Source: Chromera velia
Lineage: Eukaryota; Sar; Chromeraceae
Reading direction: 5' to 3'
Length of the DNA: 37,767 nt
Assembly: GCA_018398765.1 (NCBI GenBank)
Contig: JAHBMJ010005782.1
Span: 27,501 to 65,267, forward strand
This document shows positions 1 through 10,689 of the stretch, in pieces. Made by a program: the position numbers and the translations under genes. Numbering within the stretch: position 1 is the first letter of the stretch; each line of letters begins with the position of its first letter. The notes under the pieces are model-generated. The model had not been told where the DNA came from. It saw only the letters and a list, made by a program, of their open reading frames with translations, and did no database searches.

Positions 1-218
1 TTCACTAGACAGAAGGTTTGACAATCAATGGTCATACTGCTAAGTCCATCATCATGCCCTTTCAATGGCTTTAAACAGAATGCATGCTTCACTGCAAGTA
101 TCGATCAGTGCACAGACGCACACGCTCATCAATCCCGCGCCCATACTCCATGCAAGCAGCCCGTTAAGCAGATAAGTGCCCCGCCAGCCTCGCGGCGGCG
201 CCTCATACAGGCCCTACA
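1..218. repeat. 218-bp direct repeat, copy A (possible LTR end)
   Basis: This segment matches 2976-3193 over its full 218 bases with no indel and about six substitutions, so the copies are close to 97% identical by eye. Both stop matching just after CCCTACA, and ending in CA fits the 3' end of a long terminal repeat. The match is still good at base 1, so this copy probably continues left of the window and its true length is unknown. Protease and integrase remnants lie on the same strand just after copy B, which supports an LTR origin, but no TG start could be seen. Confidence 0.7.
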
Positions 219-2975
219 TCTGCCCGCTCACCAAGGCCGACGTCCACGCTCGGCTCACATTTCCTTTCTTTTCTCTCACCGTCTCTCACCATCTCACCCT
301 ACATCTGCCCGCTCTCAAAGCAAACGAACTAATAAAAAAGGGAATCAAGTGACCACACGACACCAATCAACAAGCTTGAATCTGCACACACATCTGCAGT
401 CGACCTCCGAAACATAAGTGTTTGGCTTAGTACACCCTCTTACGTCATCTGCTGGAGCCCCTGAGCGCTTAATTACCAGTTGACTGTTCAGGGTACACGC
501 TGGCCTCCAGTCCTAAAGGACCGCAATGCCTCTCATCTCCAGCCCATAACACACTTAGTATGCTACACACGCTACCCTCTTTATACCTCTCTGTTTTATC
601 TTCTCCTCTCGGGCCCCCCGCTGTGCCAAGGCCGAATTCGCACGTAGCCCGCTTATTACTGTGCAGCTCCGTGCTCCTTCAGACACACTTCGTTCGCGCT
701 TCCGTTCTCCAAATGCTGTTTGCTGCTACCCTTACTGCGAGGTGGTGATATTCTGCTCGATGCTCTGCAGAACATGTCCAACCTGCTGGGTGAACTCTGC
801 AGGAATTTCTGAAACACTGCGACTACACACGTACAAATGCAGCCGCAAACGGTGTGCGCTTTTCTTTGAACAAGACTATCACAGAACCGGAGAATGCGAT
901 TAAACAGAATCAACACACTCTCAGTGACTCTCTCTGATCTGCACTCTTCTTGTTCGCTGCGTTAGTGTCATGGTCACTTATTCTGCACTGATGCTGGCTA
1001 TTCTCCCCACTCAGCTCTTCATTCTCTTCTTACATGTACTGTCCCACATGTTCTTCTGTTCTCACTCAGTCTCTGCACACAGGAGAGACTATAACTTGCT
1101 CTCTGCACACACCTCTTAGTCATACTCAACCTTGAGCAAGACTCAATCAAACGACTCAGGGGAGTAGCACAGCAACCATAACAAAACAGCGAGAGTTCCA
1201 TGGACACTCCATTCCTTTCCACTCCGTCTGTCTCTGATTTAAGAACAGAACAGACACAGAGTGATAAGAATCGTGAAGAGACCTACGCTCTTCTCTTCAG
1301 GTATACTCTCTCTTTTGTTTCTGTCATCTGCGCGTCTCTTTTGGAACTCATCTACTTTCTTACGTTTCCTTTCACTCTCCCCCCCAACACCTAGACAGAC
1401 AGACACACAGAAAGAAAGTGAAGACAACAGGCAGAGACAGCCAGAGAAACAAAGCACTCGCATGATCCCTAACGTGCATCCAGATGACAGCTCTCGACTT
1501 CTTCTTTCTTCCTCCCCTGGCCCAGATAAGACAGAACACTCTAGGGAAGTGGAAAATTCATATAACTCCCAATGCAATAGTTTATTATGAAGATGGACGG
1601 AAAGAATGGAATCAGAGTGTAAAGGGGAAAGCAAAGAGGAATCGAGACCCATCATCACCATCCTTATCCCCACATTCATTTCCCCACAAGAATTGCTTCT
1701 CTGCTTCTCCAATGATTGCTCGTTCTTCCTTTCTTCCTGTGTTCTTCTCGTATGGCAATCTCCTCTCTCACCTCCAACCTTCACTTCATTCTTTTCTTTT
1801 CTTTCCCTTCATCTTAACCACCTGAATCCCCATGATATCTTCCTATCTGGAGAAACAAGACAGTCAGGATGCAGAGAGACACTGCGAAAGAACGAACCAC
1901 CCAAAGCCACAACCACCTCAACACACAGTCTCCTTCCTTCTCACACCCCATCCTTCCTCCTCCCAAAACAAATTTCCCGAAACTCAATCCTCACAGATTC
2001 ACTGACTCGTGAGTATCATGTCGCTGTGCCCCCATAGCACTACTGTTTATTTAGAAGGCGACATAAAGTTTCTGAGACATAGCCAGCGAACCTACCTCCT
2101 CTTGTCGCTCTAAGACTTCAGACTTTCTTCTTCCTCACAAGCCTCACCTGCAACACTGAAACAGCCACCCCCGGACACACTCCGAACTTCCCGCAGAATC
2201 TAGCAATCCCCCATCTCCCTCCTCCCTCTGCACAGTGCAGTAGGGCCCCTTGCAGAAGGTTCCGCCGTGCATACCAGCGTCCCCCTCCACTCGGAGATCA
2301 TTGCACCTACAGTCACTATATACACACACAGGGAGTTCCCCACGCACCGAGGCACCACGCAAAAGCAAACAAAGAGCGACAAGAAAAACAACTTGAAGTC
2401 TTCCCTCCAGACTTCTCTTCCCACAAGTTCTTTTATCAACGGGGCACTTGTTGGGCATGGGCACTTTATGCTCCATCGCAGCTAGAAATGACTGTCAGCT
2501 CCTTCAGTCTTTGTTTCACTCCCTCCTCAAAAATTCTTCTTCCAGTCTTCTCCTCGCCCCAGTCCATTCTCATCCGGCTCCTCTCTTCATGGCTAAGCAG
2601 GCGGCGAGGGCGAAAAACACAGGCGATTCTATCTCCATAAAAATTTTCAGCAGGAACCCAAAGCAGACGACAAAGAACAAACAACAAACAGGAGACGGAA
2701 TCTCTTCTCCCTTACTGACTTTTCCACTGGCAAGCTGGCACAGCACTATGATCAGTGCAGACCTTGTACACAGTGGTAAGAAACCTCTGCCCATTTTCTC
2801 TTCTTGTCAATACAATAAAGTTTCAGAAAGCTAACAAACACTGCCTCCCCGTGTAACTAGAAGCTCTGCTAACCAATCTGTTAAAGGTGTACGGGGCTCA
2901 ATCTATTATAATGGCTTCTTAACAGTGTGGTCGCTAGATGGCAGAGGCTCAACATACAGACTGGTCTTGAGGGAG
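219..2975. other. Spacer between direct repeats, no gene seen
   Basis: No coding region can be supported on either strand. Open frames here are short, lack family motifs and are biased in composition (long pyrimidine-rich stretches on the plus strand, for example around 1300-2000). A 17-base string CCTACATCTGCCCGCTC occurs twice about 85 bases apart near 213-229 and 298-314. If the flanking 218-bp repeats are LTRs, this could be the interior of a non-autonomous element, but no primer-binding site or polypurine tract was recognised. Confidence 0.5.
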
Positions 2976-3193
2976 TTTACTAGACAGAAGGTTTGACAAT
3001 CAATGGTCATACTGCTAAGTCCATCATCATGCCCTTTCAATGGCTTTAAACAGAATGCATGCTTCACTGCAAGTATCGATCAGTGCACAGACGCACACGC
3101 TCATCAATCCCGCGCCCATACTCCATGCAAGCAGCCCATCAAACAGATAAGTGCCCCGCCAGCCTCGCGGCGGCGCCTCGTATAGGCCCTACA
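2976..3193. repeat. 218-bp direct repeat, copy B (possible LTR)
   Basis: Near-identical to 1-218 without indels. It is followed on the plus strand by retroelement protease-like and integrase-like remnants, so it may be the 5' LTR of that element, or the 3' LTR of an element filling 1-3193. The right border is set by divergence after CCCTACA; the left border cannot be set because copy A runs off the window. Confidence 0.7.
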
Positions 3194-4260
3194 GTCTCAT
3201 CTCCCCTTTTCATCTACCCCCCCTTCTCTTTTGATGGTTTTTTCGGTATGCTTGACTGCGGAGCGAGCCGCATAGTCACTATCCGTGGCTGGTTGACCAT
3301 ACAGAAAGCCAAGGGTCTGCAATGGACTGAGGTACCAGTTCCTCCTTCCTCCACTCGTACCGGTTCTAGGGAAATTGCGGCGAAGTCGCTATTCGTTTTG
3401 CTGCACACATCCCTGCCCTCATGAATGATCACATTCCATCCAACATCATCACAGAAATCATAGAGACAGATCAATCGACTCCCCTATTGATCAGCAATCG
3501 TCACCTCCAAGATTTGCAAGCTATTTTTGACTATGCCTCTGGCCGTCTCATCTTCCTTGATAAATCATTCATCTCTTTCTCTCGTACAGCCAATGACTTG
3601 TACTATATGTGGCTCATGCCGTACATGGGATAGCAGGAGGGGGAGATCTCATGTCCTTCGGTCTCTCTCACTGCTGCCGCCACGCCTACTGGAGGGAGTG
3701 AGCCTGCCGGAGTGTTAGACGGCTCTATCTCATCCAGTTTAGTTCAGCCTAGAGGGTCAGCTGCATCAGCCAGTGACTGTGTTTTTGTGGGGGGTGTGTG
3801 GGTTCCTCGCGTTCGACAGCACGTGCGCCCTGCGCATCTGTGTGCCCGCTCTTGAAGACAATCTACCGCCTCCCCCCCTCCCATCACAACGTCCGACATT
3901 TCCTCTTTTGTTGATGAATTGATTCGAGAGCACCATTCCAAACTGGAGCACATAGGAGTCAACGGCACGTGGAAGTCCCTCCGTGCAGGCTTGGAAGACC
4001 TCTCTTCCCTGCCTCGCGGGCCCTTCCGCCGTGCAGTTGCCCGGGCTCTCCGTAATGGTTCCTGTGTTTATGGGGGCACCTGTGCCCGCATTAAGCCACG
4101 CAATATCTCTAATGGATCCATCTGTTCCCCTAAAGTAACCGAATCAGGCCGCAGAGTATTTATGGACATATTCTTTGGACTGCAGCAACTTGGCTGCTTT
4201 CAGATGCGCAACGGGGTTACGCTGCGCGGTGATCCAAGTTGCGTCGTCGCGCAGCGAATT
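3194..4260 (+). pseudogene. Degenerate LTR-retroelement pol fragment (protease, integrase N-terminus)
   Basis: Two decayed blocks of a retrotransposon polyprotein are visible. At about 3245-3570 there is a retropepsin-like start with LDCGAS (the D-S/T-G-A active-site type, here with Cys), then after a frame change IPSNIITEIIE, TPLLISNRHLQDL and FDYASGRL, which match the usual retropepsin order of flap strand, then PLLIS...L...D...G. At about 3919-4170 there is an integrase-like zinc-binding arrangement: HH...H, then C-VYGGT-C, then GRRVFMDIF, where the Asp would be the first catalytic acid of the integrase core. Stops and frameshifts separate the blocks, and no reverse transcriptase or RNase H follows. 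I infer a Ty1/copia- or Ty3-type relic, inactive; family assignment is uncertain. Confidence 0.6.
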
Positions 4261-4420
4261 TAACTTGGCTGCTTTCATCATGTATGAAAAAGCTGATCAA
4301 AATTACGCGGCCGCGTGATCGGAGCCAAATTTTTAATGATCGGAGCTAAGTTGTGCGGCGCGGCTCCGATCAATTTATGAACGATGATCGGAGCCAAGTT
4401 GTCAATAGTTGCTAAGTTGG
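4187..4420. repeat. Cluster of AACTTGGCT / AGCCAAGTT short repeats
   Basis: The string AACTTGGCTGCTTTCA occurs exactly at 4187-4202 and 4262-4277. Further on, TGATCGGAGCCAAATT (around 4317), TGATCGGAGCTAAGTT (around 4337) and TGATCGGAGCCAAGTT (around 4385) repeat the reverse-complement core, with one inverted GGCTCCGATCA near 4363. The first exact pair brackets 59 bases rich in GCGC that can pair with itself. This lies at the broken end of the retroelement fragment and may mark an insertion or excision scar; its function is unknown. Confidence 0.55.
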
Positions 4421-4550
4421 GTTACTCGGAATCACTGTTGCTGAGAATATGTTAAAAGTGGTACTGTGGTAGTATATGGTAGTATATACCCCCCTAAGCT
4501 TAATTAAGTACATACCAAAAGTTTGCAAGGTTGCAATAGACCGTGAGTGG

Positions 4551-4611
4551 AGCCGGCCAACGGACGTCAACCAATCAAATACCGTGGCCGCCGGCGGAGC
4601 CGGCCAACGGA
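4551..4611. repeat. Two copies of GGAGCCGGCCAACGGA
   Basis: The 16-base string GGAGCCGGCCAACGGA appears at about 4551-4566 and again at about 4596-4611, 45 bases apart, in a stretch containing CCGGCGG and CCGGCC palindromes. No coding region is supported here. Confidence 0.6.
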
Positions 4612-4861
4612 ATTCAACAGTTCATGAACTTTTGGAGGCCACGGCATGCTCCCCGCGGTCGGGAGCATTTGATCACAGCACGTTAGCACCCTACGGCGGT
4701 AGCGCCGCCCATGCAGCACCACGGCGGCGCCCATTTACCAAGTTTTTTTACCGGCCAGGTTACTATGCAGGCCAGGAGCAAATTTGCCGGACCCTTACCC
4801 GGGCTAGGTTACTAAGGTGTAACTAGGATTTAAGTCCCAGTGGCATGTAAATGGGCTCAGG

Positions 4862-5168
4862 NNNNNNNNNNNNNNNNNNNNNNNNNNNNNNNNNNNNNNN
4901 NNNNNNNNNNNNNNNNNNNNNNNNNNNNNNNNNNNNNNNNNNNNNNNNNNNNNNNNNNNNNNNNNNNNNNNNNNNNNNNNNNNNNNNNNNNNNNNNNNNN
5001 NNNNNNNNNNNNNNNNNNNNNNNNNNNNNNNNNNNNNNNNNNNNNNNNNNNNNNNNNNNNNNNNNNNNNNNNNNNNNNNNNNNNNNNNNNNNNNNNNNNN
5101 NNNNNNNNNNNNNNNNNNNNNNNNNNNNNNNNNNNNNNNNNNNNNNNNNNNNNNGGGGGGGGGGGGGG
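4862..5168. other. Assembly gap (293 N) followed by a run of G
   Basis: Bases 4862-5154 are N. The gap is followed at 5155-5168 by 14 consecutive G, which probably reflects a sequencing or gap-closing edge. Translations crossing it have no meaning, and the order and distance of the flanks rest on scaffolding. Confidence 0.98.
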
Positions 5169-6931
5169 TCTTTGCGTACCAGCAAAGCAAAAATGACTGT
5201 TCTTCTCTAGGTTCTTCTCCACTACTATCAAAATACATTTTTAAGTCAAAAAAACTAGGTTTTTATTTTTTTTAGGGAGGTTGCGTGCCGCTGTAGTGGA
5301 AGGTAGGGGGAGGGGGGGTCTTGTATGCCACCAACACTCAAATGAAGTTTTACGTGGCCCCCAATGATAGTATTGATGTTCCGGGTTTTGCCTGTGGTCC
5401 ACTGCTAGAGGTCAGATAGTTGTTGATTGATTGATTGATTGATTGATTGATGCCAAACCCTAGGTGGAGTTAGAATTCCCAGGTGGCGCATATATACATA
5501 GGTCTGTTCAATTATGCCAGCTGCAAGCTAAGTGGACAACAGTTATTTGATTTTAATCCAATCAATCATTTACTACAATATGACGAGAAATCATAAAGAG
5601 AAGAGAGGGTTAAGAGCACAAGAGCAATGTGATGAACTTGCGAACCCCCAGATCAGAAAAGGAGGCAGATATAAAGGGTGAGTCACAACGAGTAAAGCGG
5701 TCTAATTAAATTAATGCCAACCACTGCAAAAAGCCTTGTTCGGCAGTCCATCGGGGGCAGATAGAGAGCCAATGAATGAAATCATTTATACACTGGCAGC
5801 AGGCTTCATAGGTGTACAGCTTTCTATCAAAGCAACCAATAGGTAGCCCACCTTGCCCGCCCATCTGGTTGTATGTCAGTATGCGCAAAAAAGAAAAGAT
5901 CGAGCCATCCATAACCAACAGGGCAGAACGGGGAAGGGCAGAGATGGAAAGAACACCGGAGGACGACTTACTACACAGGAGAAAGATAAACATACGGCGG
6001 AAAGACGGGAAGTCACGCTGCAGAGGGGCGAGTCTAGCAAGGAGGGGAAAGTGAGAGGAAGATTGCCTATATTATCTTTAGAAGCCTGTCTGTCTCACCT
6101 TGCCCTTAAAGAAAAGTAAGCCAGTGCCTTGTACCCTACGACCATTCTGCCCGCGTTGGGAAGACAGATCGGGCTTGACCCTCAGCGAGCGGACAGAAAT
6201 CAAATCAGCCCAACGAAGCAGCCTGTCTATGAACCTTGTGAATTGTTGGCAGCAGTTATTCTTCCAGGCACTGAGTTATTATTATTATTAATTTATATAA
6301 CATACACTGAATAAAGACGGATGACTAGCTGTACATTTGTTCAATGAATACTAGAATGAATATAATTAGCTAAATGATTGATTGATTTAATCGAATTGAA
6401 TGATTGATTGGTTCTGCGCTATGTCATCTCACTCTAGATCTCACTAAAATACACTAAAATGATTATATTGATTAGGAGCCTAGAAAGCCTACTACTAGCT
6501 ACTGGCTATACCTTGGAGAAAACATAAAAAAAAAACTTAGAACCTTGACAGTGGTTTAACCAGTCTTGGGTCCTATTAGCATGCAACGTCTTTGCACTAG
6601 CTATAGTGGCATAGTATAGCTACGTACAGTTAGCGTTGACTAGAATGTTTTCTTTTATTTTAACATGTTTCATTTTCTGCTAGACTCAGGCTTTAATTCT
6701 GTTTGTGTAAGTGTTTGCATAACTGTTTTCCAATCGAGTATATGTGTTTAAATAATAAATTCAGTCTCATTGATCTAAAAGATTAAAGGCTCGATCCCCT
6801 AAGACTCCTTAGACTCTGACCTCGCGGGTACATCATTGGCAAAGAAACCTCTTTTTTCTTGTGGTCGCTGCCTCGTTTCTCAGCCTATGTCCAGGCCTAT
6901 GTTCAGTGAAGTGAAATCAGTTCGCTAAGAA
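5169..6931. other. Intergenic region, no gene recognised
   Basis: No open frame here shows a family motif or convincing exon structure. Simple repeats stand out: a TTGA/ATTG tetranucleotide run at 5423-5451, TTA repeats near 6270-6290, and further TGATTGATT runs near 6370-6420. The right-hand part (6260-6800) is AT-rich and would be the 3' flank of the minus-strand acyltransferase gene, whose stop is at 6932-6934. A small gene cannot be excluded at 5800-6060, but nothing supports one. Confidence 0.5.
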
Positions 6932-8734
6932 TCAGCTCTGGGCGTTTTGCTCGGGGAGCAATCTCTGCCCAGGAAAATTGCGCATCTGCGTCTCGATACG
7001 ATGCGGCGAGGAGTCGGAAGCGGCAAGTGTCTGGTCGGTCTCTTGGGGTGTTGGGGCTGTTTGAGGTTTTCGATTGAGTCTTCGATTGAGCGGTTGCGCC
7101 ACAAAGGTCTCAAAAAGAATGGACAGAAGGAAGAGGAAGAAGAAAAAGACTGTGAACTTGTGCAGGGCGTCGTCCTTCCACCACTTTCCAAGAGCCGAAG
7201 AGAGAGTGGAGTTCAGGGTGGCAGTCAGGGCAAGACAGATCATCTGAAAGAGATACAGACAGAGACTGAAAGACCCCAGCCACTGCAGAGGGGTAAGTGA
7301 GAACAGTGCAGAAGTGACCCCTCTCCCGATGGAGAGACCAATGATCAATACCCCCCACAAAGGGAGGATCACCCCACCTTTCAGTAGAGAGTCTGCAGGG
7401 GGGGGAACAAAAAGAACGAAGCAAAAAAGCAAGGCGTAAGAAAGCGTATCTAGATGAGTAAGAAGACACCGTGCCACTTTCGCTGCCCCTGTTTTCCACC
7501 CTCTCCCCCTTTCTCCTCCCCTCTCTTCCTCAGTCTGCAGCCCCGCTTCCACATTCGCACTTCCCTCCCTGTCCATCTGGCCCGTTTCTACCTCCCCCTC
7601 CTCCCCCAGCCACGCTGCCTCCTTCATGATGAACAATTTGGCCAAGACCATTCCGAACAGGTACTGGTTCACGTGGCACAAAGGATGAAAGTCAAAATTG
7701 GGAGACCCCAACCCGCTCTGTCCAAACACAGGAAGCAAGACATACTCCGCAAAGAAAGTGTAGGCGAAGCAGACACCGAGACCCCCCCAGAGCATCCACT
7801 CCTCGGTCACACTGTTCAGGAGCATTTGGAGAAGGGGAAAGAGAATCCAAATCCCAACCAGGGTGGACAGGAACCACCCAGGCACATTCAAATCGTATGG
7901 CTCCCCCTTTAATTCGGGGAAACGGAAAAAGGTCCAGGGGGACCACCAAGTCTTGATCAAGAAAAACTGGCAAAACAAATTCCACCAATCTTTCCAAGCC
8001 CCGCGCCTAAAGAAACGGCTTGCGTAATCTCTTTGTGCATCGCTCCAAGATTGGTACTCTGGTTCTAGGGGGGTTTCGTCCTCATGTACAAGTTTCGCTT
8101 CTTTGTTCTGACCGACAGAGCTGAGGGATAGACTTCCTAAGAGAAGCATTGGCACGATCAGACTGACGAAGTACGCAGCGTAAACTCCGTTCAACCGTCG
8201 GAGCCACTTTCCCACCGTTGACTGCTTCTGCGAATTCGGTAGTCGTTGTGTATTCGACTGTGCCTTTGAGAGCACTGCGTACACTTGCACAAAGCCAGAG
8301 AGGACGAAGAAGAAGGACACCTGCGAGTGGGCCCACTTGAGAGAGTCCGTCCACCGACGCCAAAGAGAATCGGGACCCAACTCTTCCTCAAAGGTCGAAC
8401 CAAAATGACCCAAACCAATGTGCACAGCAGCCAGGAAACGTGCAAAAGGAAGGGCGGTGATGGTTCGTTTTTGTAGTCTGGCTCTGGAGGGGCTATGTGG
8501 AGAGGCTTCCATTGGGTGGGGAGATGAAGTGCGGGATTCTGACTTCCTTTGCTCTTCTTCTTCCTTCTCACCAAGTTCGTCTTGCACAACGTCACCAAAA
8601 TCGAAGTCGTGCTCAAGTGCACGCACACTCGATCGCCTGCCCCCCGAATCACTTGAACTCTCCGACATCTGACTGACCAAATGCTGGACAGACAGGCGGG
8701 ATGGCCTTTGGAGTGACTGCCTTTCTTGGCTCAT
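6932..8734 (-). CDS. Acyltransferase 3 (OafA/YrhL-like) membrane protein
   Basis: A single uninterrupted frame of 600 codons. Proteins of the acyltransferase-3 family move acetyl or other acyl groups onto sugars or lipids within a membrane. The start is the ATG at 8734; in-frame sequence upstream lacks an earlier ATG. Residues 1-80 are hydrophilic, Ser/Glu-rich and probably cytosolic. Then come the family's early landmarks: RFLAAVHIGLGHF with the conserved His, and FFFVLSGFVQVY. The mid-protein motif NVPGWFLSTLVGIWILFPLL corresponds to the family's N-x-P-x-W-x-L-S segment. About ten hydrophobic segments follow through to LFLLSILFETFVAQPLNRRL, and the tail is polar. The substrate is unknown. 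It is intronless beside an intron-rich neighbour and is divergent from the tRNase Z gene, 949 bases away. Confidence 0.85.
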   Translation of the reverse strand: MSQERQSLQRPSRLSVQHLVSQMSESSSDSGGRRSSVRALEHDFDFGDVVQDELGEKEEEEQRKSESRTSSPHPMEASPHSPSRARLQKRTITALPFARFLAAVHIGLGHFGSTFEEELGPDSLWRRWTDSLKWAHSQVSFFFVLSGFVQVYAVLSKAQSNTQRLPNSQKQSTVGKWLRRLNGVYAAYFVSLIVPMLLLGSLSLSSVGQNKEAKLVHEDETPLEPEYQSWSDAQRDYASRFFRRGAWKDWWNLFCQFFLIKTWWSPWTFFRFPELKGEPYDLNVPGWFLSTLVGIWILFPLLQMLLNSVTEEWMLWGGLGVCFAYTFFAEYVLLPVFGQSGLGSPNFDFHPLCHVNQYLFGMVLAKLFIMKEAAWLGEEGEVETGQMDREGSANVEAGLQTEEERGGERGRGWKTGAAKVARCLLTHLDTLSYALLFCFVLFVPPPADSLLKGGVILPLWGVLIIGLSIGRGVTSALFSLTPLQWLGSFSLCLYLFQMICLALTATLNSTLSSALGKWWKDDALHKFTVFFFFLFLLSILFETFVAQPLNRRLNRKPQTAPTPQETDQTLAASDSSPHRIETQMRNFPGQRLLPEQNAQS

Positions 8735-9683
8735 TCTCCCCCAGGGCAAGTACTCTCTGCTCACGATCCCTGACTCGTACTGACTCGTATTTTCTTTCAG
8801 AGAATCATAGGAACTCGGGTTACCCCGGGAGAATCCCTTTCGTGAGCAAGCTATTCAAGTCTGTCGGAAGCTGCAAAATGGTTGATGCTGATCAGGTTTG
8901 CTTTCCTGACCTTTAAATGTAACGGCTTTGAACGGCTGAATTTACTTTATCGAAGCCTATTTTGCACAACTGGAAGTTCTTCAGCAAAGGATGCAGAGAT
9001 ATATGTGTGCGAATGTGCAAGCCTGTCTGCGAAAGATGGCTCCATGTGGTTGGAAGGAGTTTGATCTTTGATCTCGAGTGACTGTCAGATCGAGTCGATG
9101 GGGCATGCAGTCAAGAAAAAGGTCAGGCAGTGCATGCATGCATGCACTTCAAATTCATATATGATGTAATATATATGCGATTTAGAGCCCCGGCCGCGCT
9201 GCATGCAGTTGCCGCGCGCGCGAGTTTGCATGGCCACGCGGCCCGTGCATGGACATGGACCCATGCAGAACCATGCAGGTTTCAATCGATCGGCCGTCTC
9301 TCCGGACTGGCACGGTCTCCATCGAATCGGATTCCGTCTCCGTTAATGATTGCGTAGACGGCAGACCATAGAGTCAATATCATGACTCGTTGAGTCATCA
9401 AAGAGCAAACATAACACCAGACTTCCCCCTTATTGTGTGGCAATCGTTTGAGGCAGTGCGATCCGACAGCATTATTACTGCTTTTCCTGGAGTTCAGGAA
9501 AATCCGCCGTCTCGTCTCGTCTCGTCTCGTCTCTCCTTCATGAGGGCGGGCTCTGCCTTGCACACGGTCAACGTAGGCGCGGCACTGCATACGTTTTGAT
9601 CGCCCTCTTGTTAGCCCTGTCTTTTGGTACTTTTCACGGTGTGGCGCAGTGGCAGGTGCCTGGCAGGATCAGTTCAGAGGGTG
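8735..9683. promoter_or_regulatory. Shared upstream region of acyltransferase and tRNase Z genes
   Basis: This 949-base interval separates two divergent start codons (8734 minus, 9684 plus). It contains TGCATGCATGCATGCA at about 9132-9147, a GC-rich island at 9185-9280 with repeated GCATG and GCCGCGCG, a TCTCG/GTCTC pentanucleotide run at about 9510-9535, and a near-perfect palindrome at 9382-9398. No TATA box or start site can be fixed from sequence alone; a bidirectional promoter is inferred from arrangement only. Confidence 0.45.
9382..9398. promoter_or_regulatory. Palindrome ATGACTC-GTT-GAGTCAT
   Basis: Seven-base arms ATGACTC and GAGTCAT surround a GTT spacer. Each arm contains a TGACTC/GAGTCA half resembling bZIP-type sites, and it lies in the divergent intergenic region about 290 bases before the tRNase Z start. 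A binding role is inferred only. Confidence 0.35.
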
Positions 9684-9831
9684 ATGGCACCTGGGAGAAA
9701 TCCGATCAAGCTCGAGGGGGGAGGGGCGCAGCACGAGAGGGACTTCTCTGTTCAAGTACGCATCCCAGATGCCCTCTCTGAGGGTCTCTCTTCAGTGTGT
9801 CTTCACTTCCACTTTCATTCAGTGGACTCCG

Positions 9832-9865
<34 letters not shown>

Positions 9866-10524
9866 CTCTGCATGCAGACACTGGGGAATCACAGATATGT
9901 CCTCCCTCCATCTCTCAGCCTCCAGGCTCCCTCAGAGAGGTCAGGAAGAAATCAACTTTCTTTCGTGCTCTTTCATTCTGATACCTTCTATCTCAATGTA
10001 TAACTCCCTCCCCTTTAATTGGATTCGCCTGCCTGCAGGATTCTGGTCAACTCTGGAGAGAACACGCAGCGGTCAGTTGAACTCCCTGGAGATCCACCGA
10101 GACGGTTAGAACTTCTTCCAGTTGTCATCGAAATGGGGACATCCAAATGCGAGTCCCCCCCCCTGTCCCTGCAGGTTCACCGCCGAGCAGCGTCAACTTT
10201 CGTTGACGATGAACACGATCTGTCTGACCTCCTTCCGACTCGACAGGATGGGAGGACTCATGGGTCGGTCAGTGCATGCGTCTTCTGTTTGTTTCTGCCC
10301 AACTTTGACTCCACTTACCACTTTGTCTGCATCACGATTTGCCACTTTCTTCTCCTGCACCTTTGTTCCAAGTGACCTTTTTCTTTTTTTTTCCTGTATG
10401 AAAAGAATGAATTCTGTATGAAAGTAAATGCTTGCCACTTTCTTCTCCTGCACCTTTATTCCAAGTGACCTACCTGCACGAGGAGTCCCTCCCAGCCAGT
10501 CACACACGTCCGGCGTCCGCACGA

Positions 10525-10564
<40 letters not shown>

Positions 10565-10655
10565 GATTGTTGGTGCTGTTCCTTTGTCTTTGTTATTTCT
10601 TTCTTTTTGTCTGTTGTGTTCATGAAGAAAAGGAGGGAGAAGAAGAAGAAACATA

Positions 10656-10689
<34 letters not shown>

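Noticed and set aside
1239-1784. 181-codon minus-strand frame
   Set aside because: It has no motif, no splice context and a composition that follows the local purine/pyrimidine bias.
4804-5238. Several open frames of about 120-140 codons on both strands
   Set aside because: They span the run of N bases and have no real sequence content.
5706-6119. Frames of 80-95 codons on both strands
   Set aside because: No motif, no splice-consistent extension and no composition difference from the surrounding non-coding DNA.
7110-7499. Overlapping minus-strand frames within the acyltransferase gene
   Set aside because: They are shadows of the 600-codon frame, which alone carries the family motifs.
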